The notes below the pieces were generated by a model. That model was not told the origin of the DNA, did no database searches, and saw only the letters and a program-made list of their open reading frames with translations. The translations under genes and the position numbers were made by a program. Shown here piece by piece: positions 12,501 to 23,525 of a DNA stretch of 64,000 bases (positions within the stretch are counted from its first letter, which is position 1; each line of letters begins with the position of its first letter). The stretch spans positions 4,030,001 to 4,094,000 of the forward strand of contig BSYQ01000003.1 in NCBI GenBank assembly GCA_030272585.1, in the 5' to 3' direction. This DNA is from Bryopsis sp. KO-2023 (taxonomy: Eukaryota > Chlorophyta > Ulvophyceae > Bryopsidales > Bryopsidaceae).

Positions 12501-13101
12501 GCATGTGCCTGTATTCCATCAGCATCTCTTTCTCTTTAACGAGAAAAAAAAATATATAACGCCTGAGAACCTTTGCTTTTGGTAGGAACTATGCCGGTGC
12601 GCCGAGGGCACAGGCTCTTTGACGAAAGACGCCTGGATGAGCTCGCATCTTTGGTTCGACAAGAAATGTGGCCATCAGTCGAGCATGCGCAACATCTTGT
12701 GGAATATCTTTGTGAAATCGGACAACACAATGGACCCTATGACTGCCTTGCTTTTCCTCTGTGCGGATCGCAATGATGCAGAAGGGGTTCGAAAAGCATT
12801 CGCTGTGATTTCCCGCTCCACAGATCGACACGTGAGAATAAAACCAGCAGATGTGTTGGTGATGGTCTACCCACAAGGCCGAGAACTGACAGAGGATATA
12901 GGCCTGGAGACTTTCTCTGATGGTCAGATTGAGGAAATGATCAAACAAGTGAACGGCGACGATTCTGACGCCAGCGAGGTGAGTTTCGAGGAGTTGATGA
13001 ACAGGGAAGCGACCGCATCGGTGGCAAGAATGTTGATCTCCCGATATTTGGCGAAAGATGCCTTCGTCCAGGCCAGGAAAACACCAACGGTCCGAGATTG
13101 A
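6552..13101 (+). CDS. SPEF2: SPEF2/CPC1-like flagellar central-pair protein with adenylate-kinase-like domain
   Basis: Sixteen exons join in phase: 6552-6683, 6774-6908, 6987-7108, 7197-7458, 7539-7733, 7877-8193, 8276-8502, 8586-8948, 9039-9181, 9259-9585, 9662-9907, about 10008-10329, 10456-10718, 10800-11984, 12072-12452 and 12586-13101, about 1,711 residues. SPEF2 (Chlamydomonas CPC1) is part of the C1 central-pair projection of motile cilia. Seen: an N-terminal CH-like segment (FANGYAFGELLHKCGL, then ANKLIREEKGVAPRLLYSL), a charged coiled coil with DHPNTLMEREHLSKFDEKML, an adenylate-kinase-like domain (LAIIGPPFAGSTAVASAL and GVILDGFPCSRAQAM), an alanine-rich coiled coil, and a C-terminal region with GTLTDEQLDAL. 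The P-loop lacks the usual lysine, so kinase activity is doubtful. The true start is uncertain: the ATG at 6552 sits in a truncated CH-like domain, so an upstream exon may be missing. Human SPEF2 is about 1,820 residues. Confidence 0.9.
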
Positions 13102-13524
13102 ATAGGCAATTCGGTTGTTTGTGGTTGTTTGAAAACGATTCTTTTGGAACGAATCTGATTTTGAAAAACCTGAAGGGGGAACCTCACAGATTTTATGCGA
13201 GAATATCGAACAGATGAGAATTCAGAGAACACTTGACCTGAATGACAAAAAAGCGGACTCGATCAAAATTTCAATTCAACACATCAAAGCGTTGCCCTCG
13301 TCAGACCAGCCTCCCCCACACAACCCCAATTTTTTCCAAACCACCACCCGACCACAAAACTAAAATTAAAGGAAACATAAAAAGAATCCCACTGATTTCT
13401 CGAAAAGGACCCCCAAAAATAAAATTCTTGATCCAACCTATCGAATCACCACCACCGCCGCCGCCGCCGTCTCTTGCTTGGCAAAAGGTTTTGACAACAG
13501 CTGCCGATTGAAGCAATGGCAGCC
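13102..13524. other. Convergent 3' flanks of SPEF2 and L11
   Basis: About 420 bp between two convergent stop codons. It holds pyrimidine-rich DNA and a (CCG)n-like run at about 13447-13470. No gene seen. Confidence 0.6.
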
Positions 13525-15118
13525 TCACTCATCCAGCACGGTGATTCCCATGTTACGGGCTGTTCCTTGGACAGTGTTCATGGCAGCCTCGATAGTATGG
13601 CAGTTCAAATCCGGCAATTTGGTCTCTGCAATCTCTCTCAGTTGTGCCTGGGTGACTTGGCCAACTTTCTCCTTTTGAGGGTTTCCTGAACCCTTGTCGA
13701 CTCCTAAAAGAAGGCACCCAAAAAAAAAAAAGTGGATATCCTGACCTAAAGAAGTATTCAGCAGAAAGTTGAAGTCTGCTTGACAAAGATTGTCAAAAAT
13801 GATCGAGGATAGTATGGAGCCACACTTACCGGCAGCCTTTTTCAACAAGAATGAAGCTGGAGGAGTTTTCATGATGAATGTAAAGCTTCGATCCTGAAAT
13901 GCATATACAAATGAAACTCTCAGCGGTTATCCATAGTCTTTTGGCACAAATTCCAGGGGGGTCGGGGGGAAACAAACAAAATATCAAAATAAAAATATGT
14001 AAATGTACATGTTTTCTTTTTTCTTTTTCTTTCTGGTAATCACGGTTTCCATTCCGAAGAATTGGAAAATAAACAACTCTGGACAAAGAATTGGAAAACA
14101 AACAGCTCTGGGGCCAAGATTTGGTTTGATAATCCAAACTCGAAGAAAACACCAACATAGATCAGGGACTGATTGGACTGCAATCTATGCCTCTTTCTAT
14201 TTCTAGGTTGTAATAGAATGAACCTTCGACAATTTTTCCCAGAGTAGGATAAATTTCACCAAGGGAAAGAATGTCACGATTATGGGGAGCCCAGCTTATT
14301 ACTCTTTGCTGTGACATGGGTTATGGTCACTCATTTGGGCAGAGGACGGATATATTCTACCCTGTGCGCAAGACTTCAACCAAAAAAAAAATACTAATAA
14401 TAATCCAGGGCATTTAGGTTTTTGTGCTCCATTGTCTCACCGCATAGACGGTGATTTCGACAGGGATAACTTGCCCAGCCTTTTCCGCCGTGGCGGCATT
14501 GTACTGCTTGCAAAACTGCATGATGTTTACACCCTAAAAAACAAACAAACATCAGAGACAAACTCATTCATCGAATAATTCGTTTTCGAGTTTTTTGCTT
14601 TTCTTAGTAATTTTTCAAACCGATTATAAATCACCACGAACGAAAGTTCTCTTGATTTCAAACAGAAAAACCAGCTTGGCTAAAATCGATAATCCACTGT
14701 TTTTCTCCATTGTCCGGCAGCTTCGCACCTGGGCTCCCAAAGCTGGTCCGACTGGAGGTGCTGGGTTAGCTTTTCCAGCCTCCAGAGCCAGAGAAATTTT
14801 TCCAGTGACTGCAAACAAGACACAACAAAAATCAGGCAACATGAGTCTCTGCTACTTTTGCTGTTCTGAACAGCAAGTTTGTGTAACTCCACTGCATCCC
14901 CCACCCTTGGCAGCCATGGTGGTGACCCGTCTACTTCCGCTCGTGGAGCATGGCCGACTTGAGATTCCGGCATTGAACAGCGGTCTCCTGTCGGCACCTC
15001 CAGCCCTCTGGCCGCCAAAGGGACTTCGGAGAGCCCGGGAAGTCGCAGAACTCTGGCAGACAGACGCGGCTCCACGCGTCGCTCCCGGACAAGAAACCGA
15101 CATCATCATGGGGGCCAT
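13525..15118 (-). CDS. PRPL11: Plastid 50S ribosomal protein L11, nuclear-encoded
   Basis: Five exons in transcript order: 14905-15118, 14729-14808, 14441-14533, 13830-13893 and 13525-13703, 209 residues. L11 binds 23S rRNA at the GTPase-associated centre. The mature part has all family blocks: [69 protein letters not shown] and [19 protein letters not shown]. The KLPDLNC..TIE.AM signature matches plant plastid L11 better than mitochondrial L11. About 67 residues precede it, rich in Ser, Ala, Arg and Gly and ending RRVTTMAAK, like a chloroplast transit peptide. It is divergently placed 338 bp from GCP6 and convergent with SPEF2. This gene is the main evidence that the organism has a plastid. 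Confidence 0.94.
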
Positions 15119-15456
15119 CGCGAACAGAGACGAACGAAGAGGGAGGGGTCTGCGCGAAACTGGAGGTAAACTTCTCCATCGGAAAAATGTTTCACTTTAC
15201 GTGCACGTGATCGACGCTTAATGCGTCCATGACCGACCACATGGGCTCTAAGGCTGACGTACCTTGTGCTTTTCTCTGCGCTGTCGCCTCCGATTTTGCG
15301 CCATTTCGGTGGGGACGATTTTGGTTTCTGGAATTTCTGGACGTCACCTGGCGTCGCGACATGAGCCCGAGGCTGACATATTTTGAGCCGTTTGCGATAG
15401 GCGCTCCCTGACACCCTGCGCGATCCTCTGTGCGTCCGGACTGAGCGTTCGAAAGC
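15119..15456. promoter_or_regulatory. Divergent intergenic region, plastid L11 / GCP6
   Basis: 338 bp between two oppositely directed start codons, GC-richer than the flanking introns. A shared promoter is inferred from position only; I could not assign a TATA box. Confidence 0.35.
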
Positions 15457-18400
15457 ATGAGCGTCTCCCCTGCCAACGTGAGCATCGTGCAATCCGTGCG
15501 GGACTTCGTCGAAGCTCTCGACGCGAGTTCGACGGTTGTTTATCGAGATGAAAGCGAAAAACGTCTGCGGCTGCAACGTCTTTTCGAGAGCGCATACGCA
15601 ACATTTCTGGACTGGAACGAGGTGAGCGAGGTTTTCTCTGTCTTTCTTTTTGTGGGGAGGAAAACGTGCGTGGGTTGAAAGTCGTCGAATCGAGTTTGCT
15701 GTTATTTTTTCAAGACTGAGGTGTCAGACATCGACGAGGAGCGGCGTGCGGAGTTCGTGGAGCTGAGCGTCGCGAAGGTAGGGAAGGGCCTCGTTGCATG
15801 GTTGCTTATCCAGAGTGATGCAGCTCAATCAATCATGGTTTGGTTTGGTTTGAAATATTATTTGAGTGAAATGAATCCTGTTCTTTGGCTGTAGTGTGTG
15901 TTGGGGAAGCAACAAACCAAACGGGGGTGGGAAGCTTCCAAGCTTCAGGACCAGTGTGCATCTCTCAGGAGGTCAGAGAACAAATTCCATCAACTTTCAA
16001 AACAGATTGAAAATAAAATGCCATTTTCACATCCTCCTTTCATCCCGAATCATTGACATAACCATTGGCCCCGCACAGAAAGTGGGCTGACTAATACTTC
16101 CCCCTCCCAACAGATTTACGCATTTTCCAGGTGCAGCACGGTGGATTTGCATGTCGATCCGAGCGGGATGGCCCCTTTCAACCAACACCATATCATTCCC
16201 CTGGCCAACTACGATGGAATTCTGTCCCTTTTGATCGGCTTGGAAGGCTCTGCACCTCAACAAGCCCCTAGACGTGGTGCTCCCATGCATCAGCATCATG
16301 GACTGCCAGAAAAGACTGTGGGCGATGGTGGGGATCATGATGGCAATGGGTGGATATCCTCTCGATTGTTTTCCGTGCCAGATGAAATCGATGTTCAAAA
16401 CTGGACGACGTATTGCGAAGATGTTGGCAGCGACCGGATCGGGAATTCCGCAAGCAATGGGCTGTGGTGGGGGAAGCTCCGAGGGAAGCCTGTGTCTGTC
16501 CACCCTCGCCTGTGGGATTTCGCAGGTATGCATCGCTCAAAAAAATCGAAAGAAAGTGATCAATAACTCTGTCGACCTTGGGATTTATACATGGGAGAAA
16601 GACTGGAGTGTTTTCTCGACCGGTCCTGTCGCTCAGGCATGCCAATGGCAAATGATATCTTTTGGGGGGTTGATCGTTTGCAGTGTTGGCCATTCAATTA
16701 TAATCAAATGAGCTGTTTTTCTTGCGAACTCTGAGAAGCACGCTCTTGATCCTGCAGATCAAATCAAAAATCGTGGCGATCGGGATCCAGTGGATAATTC
16801 TGACAACTGCTGGGCACCCAGAGGCAGCCATCCTCTCAAGGTGGAAATGGAGCCAGGCCAGGGCACCATGTTCAGCATCGCTCATCGAGACGACAGCGTC
16901 AATTCAGAGAGCGATGTGATCGTGGCAACGGACCATCTGCTGCAAGCCAGCCCTGACAAAGAATCTCTGCTGCCGGACCTCCCGACCGAGCGAGGGAAAG
17001 ATAGCATGGAACAGGAGCTGGTGTCCATTGCCCTGCAAGCTTTGGAGGGCATCATGCCTGCTATTGCGTATTTGGAGGAGGAACTGCCTCGATCGACGCA
17101 TCCACAGGCGATCAGCATGGCTAAGCTGGTAAAAAGAATCTGCAGGTGTGCATGTGCGTACGATACTTTGGTTTTTCTTGGTTGACCAATATTGGAATGG
17201 AATCTTGATGTAAATCAGTCCATATCCGCCACATGCAAAGGTTAGGGTAAGGTTAGCACGTTTCTGTGGGAAGGTAGGTCCAATTTTTATAGCTATTTTT
17301 GTAGCATTAATTAATGGATGTCTGGGCATTTGGTTGAGTTGGCCATGTGATTTCCTGCAGGGCTGGCCGATGTCGATCCAAGCTCCAATCGTTCATCGGA
17401 AACTACCTCCAGCCCCGAGACCATGTCATTCACAACTTACCAGCGAGGCGATACGTGGACCCCGTTCATTTTGCATTCGCCTCCGCAGTTCAAACGGTTC
17501 TCCGTTGGCATTCGGCAGCTCTGCAGCATTTGATGGAATCGGTGAAAGATCGACGGGAACAAGAAGCTATGGAGAAGGTGGGCCCTGGCTTGGGATGGAC
17601 CACCCTGCAGGAGAGCTTCGTGGACAGGACTCAGAGGCTGGTTGGAAAGAGAATGACGGGGAAAACCAACCGCTCCGGTGCTGGATTGGGGGGCTTCGGG
17701 GAAACGTTCAACGAAATCTTTGGGACTGGGATGGCGGGCACCACCAGGCAGCCTTCAGCAGGAGAAAGGATTGCTGGAATGCCAGATGTGTACGGACATG
17801 GACCGGGGGGTAAGCATCCTGAGCGTTATTGTGAGTGCTTGTCTGGATGTGTGGTGAAAAATGACATAGATAATTTGGAAGTTCTCTACGCAATTGTGTT
17901 TTTTTTTTAACTTAGGATTGACGTTTGGGTGTGGTTTGGGTGTGCCAGAAATAGATGCCACTTTGGTTGAGCTGGTCCTGCACACGGAAAGAATTCAGCA
18001 TCAGACTCTGACCCTTGCGTCGATATGTGGGTGTTATTTTGGTGCTGGGAATGATAGGGAACGAATGGACGTCGATGGGGGCTGCGAAATGATGGAGTGC
18101 GACATGGAGCTCCCGGAAAGCTCGGAGCTTCTGGGACTTCTGTACACAGAATTGCTGGAGGCTGACAACATTATGGGGCCCATGATCAGGTATCGATTGC
18201 TTGCTTTGTTCAACCAAAAAAACGACGAGTGAAATGGGTGTAGAACCGGGACAACGGAACTTGTTGCTGCCCAAATGTTAGTGCCATTAATAGCACGTGA
18301 ATGGTTGGGAGTGGGTGTGGCTGAAAAGGTACCTATTCACATGTGCCTTTCAACCGTATTTGCAATATGTCCGCCAATGGTTGTTCGATCCCCAACCGCC

Positions 18401-21400
18401 CTCCCAAGCTTTCCTGCACCCCAAGCTGTTCGGCCGAACCGACAGAGTTCCTCTGTGGGAAATCCTTCCCGCAGCTCCCCCTGCGTTTCTCAAGCAAGTC
18501 CATGGCATGTTCACGGAGGCCGGCCAGCAATTGAGGATCTTGCAATCGATGCACATGATGGAGAGTCCGAGGGCGTTGGTCGCTAGAATAAAGGAATTGG
18601 CTGAGCAAGAAACCAGGGAGGTTCAGAGCGTGATAAAGGCCATCGGTGATGAGTGGGGCACTTGTGATTTTGGGTTTGGGGAGGTGGGATTGCAGGAATG
18701 GTCTCAGCTTGGCCAAAGCGATCGATACTTTCCAGTTCCGTTCAGAGTCGATGCGCTCCATGAGGTGGGGAGGGACATGTATTGCAACACCCATGGCTCA
18801 TTCCTTGAATCTGGATTGATGAACAACTCATTATGCTATGGTTTTCTTGACCCTTTGTTTTCCTTCCCCCCAAAAATCGGCAGGCGGTGGAGGGGATGTC
18901 TCGAATGTCCAAAGAACGGTGTGCTGAGGTGGATCGCATGTTGGAAAGGCTGGTGCAAGAGAGGGAGCTTGCCAACCAGATGGCGGAGGCACAGATCCTG
19001 GAGCGTTTCAATGCTCGAATGGTACGTCTGGAGGAGCGAAGGAACGCACGTCAGGCAGAAATTGCAGAAATGCGACAGAAGCGACTGCAGTTGTTGCAAG
19101 AGCAAAAGGATGCTGCTGACATGCTAGCTGCGAAGAAAAGTGTTCTGAAGGCAGAGGTGGGTTTTGGGGTGCCACAGATATATTTGCTGCAGCTCCAATG
19201 TTTATCATTTTTTAAAGCTGTTTTTCTTGTTGTTTGTTTTTTAGGAAATCAGACTGGAGCAGGAGTTGCTGGAGGCTGCTGCCAAAAAGGAACGAGAGCA
19301 GGCAGCTGCAATTTTGGCGGCTGAGTTGGAAGAAGCCAAAAAGGTTGACCGACTGTGCAAAGGCCTCACTGAAGTTTCAGGATTGTAACAAACGAGGGAA
19401 CTGACTGCCCACAATGTACATACAACAGGTGGCATTAGAGGCTGAAAAAAGGGAGCGGTTTCTCGGATGGCAGTCCAGGCGGTGGAGTTTGAATGAATCT
19501 CGACTGGCAATGCTGAAGAAAACGTCAGAGGGCTACAAGGCAGAGCTGAAATTGGTGCCAAGAAATTCCCGCCCCAAGACTCCAGTACTTCCTCCAGTGA
19601 GTGAGCTGAAAGAGACTGCTGAACCGAAAGCAGATGATGACCAGCCCACAGCAGGGGCGATGGACATAGATGATGGTCCAGAAACATCCGGGCGTGCAGC
19701 TCCGACACTCACTGAAAGAACGAGCAACAAACGATCGAAATGGAGCCCTGCTGGGGACTTTCGAAGAGCAGCCGGTGTTCCTAGCGGTGCATCGCAAGAC
19801 TCTGGGGCCAATCTGTTCTACCATGACCAAAGTGAGCAGAGATCCCCATTGCCACGTCGGGTGGGGTCCTCCGGCAGCCCTGGGCTAGATTGGGGAGCAG
19901 TTGTGGATCCGAGGCCGCCAGCAGGTGTTCCAAGCTGCAGAGAGCCTGCACAAGCGCTTGGCCATGCAAAGAGTGGGGAATCTGTGGCTGGCACTGAAGT
20001 GGGGGTGAGAACGTCACCATCTAGAGCATTTTCTGACTCGAATCGAACGACGAGGTCCAGATGGAAGGTGGATTTGGAAAAATTAGAGATCGTGCTGGAG
20101 GAAGTGGAGGTCGATGAGCATTGGCTGCTGGGCGGCGAGGAATCGCTGGTGCCGGTGTCCGCCATCATCGATGCATGTGTGTCACAAACGATCATATCTC
20201 AATATAGGTGAGCAGGGGCTGGTGTTGCTAGTCAATACCCAACGATTCTCTCCTTTTTCAAGTTTTTTCACTCCCTGGCTGTATTGTGTTGGGTTGAATG
20301 TGTGTGGGCGTGTGTTTGAAATATTTGCAGGTGTGTCAGTCATGCTTGCTCGCAAATTTTCCTCCGTGAACTGGGCTTCATGCAGCTCTGCGCGGTGATG
20401 CGAAAGTACTTCTTTATGGGATCTGGGGACTGGGCTTGGAATCTCACCGACAGATTGTGCACTCATGCTTTGGAGCATGGCCACTTCTCACACAGGTGCC
20501 GACACGATGTCAGGATACTGCTCCAAACATCAAGTTTGAATGTTTTTCGATGATCGCACATTTTTGAGATGAGATGAATTGATAGTGGAAAAAAAAACAA
20601 TCCGATCCCAGCCCCGCACACGCACAAAACCTCCCAGAAAAAAAAATGAGATATCATTTTTGAAAAATTGAAGGGGTTCGTCTTTGGATTGTAGGTGTGT
20701 CAATATCAACCAAGCATAGAAGATAATTGCTGCTATTTTTTTTAATAAAGAAGTTCTGTGAACCTCTTATTGATATTTCCTTTCATTTCATTTCTCATTT
20801 TTTAGACCTTTTCTTGTTGTTTTTTTTCTTGGGGGGGTGTACCATTTGCAGTCATTTGCACTGGATCATGTCCCGGGCTTTCCAAGAATCTTGTCAGGAT
20901 GACGACGAGGCTGCCGATAAATTGCAAATGCGTCTGGACTCCACCCGATCCCTCAAATTCCAAAAAGCATCCATGGATTCGGCATCAGCATCCATCTGCA
21001 CGACCTCCCTCATGTTGGGCAACCCTCAATCCGACACCTCTCATGTCGACATCAGCATCGACAGGGAAAAAGCCTTGGATGTCGTGGTTCTGCAATATCC
21101 TGTCGAATGGCCCATGAGTTTGATTTTGACTCAGGAAACCATGTCGCAGTATGCAGATTTATTCTCTGTGCTGATGAGGGTGAGGCAAGTTGCTTGGTGG
21201 CTGGAAAGGATATGGTGGAGGTTTCGGGATTACGAAAAGGAGCAGGCGAAACGGACTGTTACCCCCTATCACGTTCATAACCGTGTCGTCTCTGTCCGAC
21301 TCTGGCATCAAGTGAGAAAAAAAATTGGCTTGACCTATCAGTGAGATCTGTGTTTGCCATTATTCATGTCCGCTCAAGAATTTTTCTTTTCCAGTGGTTA

Positions 21401-22122
21401 TTCCATAGATGAACTGCCATCGATGTCCAGAGAAAGAAGATGCCCAGTCGATGTCTGTTTGACTTGGATTTGGTTTGGCCTTCCAGGATGCCCACAAATT
21501 TGTTCAAAATCTGCTTGGTTTCATGCAACATCAGTTAGTGAACAGCCATTGGGATGAGTTCGAGGCGGATGTCAGGATATCAGGGACCAGCTTGAGGAAA
21601 TTGCAAGAGGCTCATGCTAAGTACCTGGATTCTGCGGCTTCCAGCTGTTTCTTGTCCAGCCTGTCCTCCCGAATCAGAGTGGTAAATTCTCACAGAAGCC
21701 GTTGTTTGATTGTGTCGAAAGAGAACCTCAAGGGAGGAAAACAGAGTGTTATGTGGATCAAATCGTTCGGACGATGGTGTTGCTTTCTTGGTGAAGTAGC
21801 ATTTGTTGTTGAGTCACCTGATGCTGTGAATGACTGCTTTCAGGTTATCGATGTGGCTCTTCAAAACATTTTGGCATTCTGTTCAGCGCTGGATAGAACT
21901 GTGGATGTAATGGAGGATGGGGAGCCTGCCATTATTCAACTCTTGTCGGTCGACTCGATATGGGACGAAGTGAGGAAGCATGCATCCGATTTCGTGAAGA
22001 GGGGGCGGGCGCTGTATCGGCTGCTGAAATACAGAGCAAACAGGGGGGAAATGGGGGAATTGTTCGTTCTTATGACTTTCAATTCGTATTATCAAGAGAG
22101 GTCCACAGAAAGACCAACATAG
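15457..22122 (+). CDS. TUBGCP6: Gamma-tubulin complex component 6 (GCP6)
   Basis: Fourteen exons join in phase: 15457-15621, 15715-15777, 16114-16525, 16758-17145, 17361-17809, 17916-18189, 18329-18764, 18884-19156, 19245-19343, 19429-20207, 20331-20495, 20852-21311, 21487-21681 and 21844-22122, about 1,478 residues. GCP6 is a core scaffold of the gamma-tubulin ring complex that nucleates microtubules. Seen: the grip1 region with AFASAVQTVLRWHSAAL and YLFTCAFQPYLQYVRQWLFD; a long insertion holding a coiled coil (RLEERRNARQAEIAEMRQKR) and a low-complexity acidic/Ser/Pro part; then the grip2 region with LRELGFMQLCAVMRKYFFM, LQYPVEWPMSLILTQETM and FMQHQLVNSHWDEFEADV. The large central insertion separates GCP6 from GCP2-5. 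The C-terminus ends in LFVLMTFNSYYQ, as expected for the family. GCP5 is the main alternative but usually lacks this insert. Confidence 0.88.
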
Positions 22123-22594
22123 TATTCAATCGATTGCGGATGGATTTCTTTTTTTTTTTTTGGTTCGATGGGGGATGGGTTAGTGGATGGGGGAAAGCGA
22201 AAAGAATTTTAGTAGGGGGTGTTGCACCTGGATTGTTAGAAGTGCTATGTTGATTTTCAGTTTGTATCTGCCCCCCCCCCCCCCCCCCCCCCCTCTCCAA
22301 GCACTTTTCAAGAAATAGAGTCCAATTCCTTGTGAATTACAAGATAAGTGAACAAAATAAATAGAGTACTCATCTCTATGAACACAGTGTTGTGCCTTGT
22401 CCCTTTGTTCCGGAATGAATTCATTCTACACGAGGTAAACAAAAAACCTTTCTGGTTCTTTTCCCCATAAGCTACTGACATAAAGGGAAACCCCTCCACC
22501 AAATCGAACCTCTATGACTCTGCATTGCTTGGACTTGTACGATGTTGAGGCAAAAAAAAAATCGAATGAAGCAATACGAAAACTCGAACGACCC
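22123..22594. other. 3' flanks with C23 homopolymer
   Basis: Non-coding between GCP6 and the convergent secreted-protein gene. It contains an uninterrupted run of 23 C at 22271-22293. No gene seen. Confidence 0.6.
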
Positions 22595-23260
22595 TCACAT
22601 GCTGAGGCATCCCCCATAGAATCGCTTCTCATTTTCCCGCCACCAGCAAACCTCGTCAGTCTGAACAACATTGTCACCACAGGTTACGGCTCTCAGGATT
22701 TGGCCTATGGCATCCCCCAGCACGTTTCCCACGTCCTCGGCGGTCGGCAAACCCCTTGTAAGAGAGCTGAAGTCCAGGCATCCCTCGCTGTCCAGCGCTT
22801 GGCGCGAGGCCTGTTGCTCTGCCATCCTGACGGTTTCAAGGAGCGATGGCCCTCGAGCCTGCAACCAAGCGTCTGCGAGCCTCTCGCTGTCCCCGTCAAG
22901 CTGATTCCTGAGCGTATTCGATATGGCGTCGGTTACAAGACGACCCGTAGCATCCGCCTGCTCTTCCGGGGTCGTCGCACATTGTTCTGCTGCCACTCTG
23001 CTCTCCGAGATGGAAATCGCCACCGCTATAGAGAGTCCAGCAACGTCACTCGATGTCGTCAGCTGATCTTCTTCGCACAGCACGACAGTACTGAGCGCCA
23101 TAGAAACTGCCCCGGTCAGGACTTCGGCTGTTGCCGAAGTGGATTCACTTTCACCGCGGGCCATATCCAGGCAAGCCTGGACCTCGCTTGGGGCCTGGGC
23201 GGCCGCCACCCCAATAAGTATGCAGCAAGCCAGTAGTACTCGTTGATAGTAAGAAGCCAT
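22595..23260 (-). CDS. Secreted cysteine-containing protein, unknown family (copy A)
   Basis: A single exon of 221 residues. The start at 23260 is set by a clear signal peptide (MASYYQRVLLACCILIGVAAAQ). The mature part is rich in Ala, Ser, Glu and Thr, with seven scattered cysteines, no membrane segment and no lysine-rich stretches. It is clearly paralogous to the gene at 23526-24314: shared blocks are AVAI(S/A)ISESRV, AWL(Q/E)ARGP, GLPTA(E/T)D(V/L)G and FYGGCLS/FFGRCLS. It stops straight after the last shared cysteine and lacks about 40 C-terminal residues present in copy B. Being intronless is unusual beside genes with 5-16 exons. I do not recognise the family. An extracellular-matrix, scale or wall role would be a guess. 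Confidence 0.82.
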   Translation of the reverse strand: MASYYQRVLLACCILIGVAAAQAPSEVQACLDMARGESESTSATAEVLTGAVSMALSTVVLCEEDQLTTSSDVAGLSIAVAISISESRVAAEQCATTPEEQADATGRLVTDAISNTLRNQLDGDSERLADAWLQARGPSLLETVRMAEQQASRQALDSEGCLDFSSLTRGLPTAEDVGNVLGDAIGQILRAVTCGDNVVQTDEVCWWRENEKRFYGGCLSM

Positions 23261-23525
23261 TGTTGTTAGCAGTCGGTATTAGTGGAGCGATTTCGAAGGA
23301 AGTCGCGTTTTTCAAGTTGTTTGCTGGTGTCGAAAGAGTGAAACTGTACAATATCATTGCACATATCGCAGCGAAGCAACGAAAGAGTGTTCGTCTGTCT
23401 GCCATAAAGTATGCCTCACACGTGTGAAGATATTGGGACTGTCGAATCGAATCACGTGTCCCGAAAGCCACCAATAAAAAAGCTTGCTGCTGCAGAAGGA
23501 AGCATAAACTTGAAAAAACTGCTAG
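23261..23525. promoter_or_regulatory. Shared intergenic region of the divergent secreted pair
   Basis: 265 bp separate the two start codons. It contains a 10-bp palindrome CACACGTGTG at 23417-23426 and a second CACGTG core at 23453-23458 (G-box/E-box-like), followed by CCAATAAAAAA about 50 bp before the plus-strand ATG. A two-way promoter is inferred from position; the motif meaning is known from plant bZIP/bHLH sites, not tested here. Confidence 0.4.

Noticed and set aside
14595-15221. 208-codon plus-strand frame
   Set aside because: Antisense to plastid L11 exons 1-2 and the intron between them.
16274-16711. Alternative plus-strand frame in GCP6 exon 3
   Set aside because: The exon must end in phase 1 to join the next GCP6 exon, which only the frame used in the annotation does.
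22514-23236. 240-codon plus-strand open frame
   Set aside because: It is the antisense shadow of secreted copy A, which has a signal peptide and a full-length paralogue.
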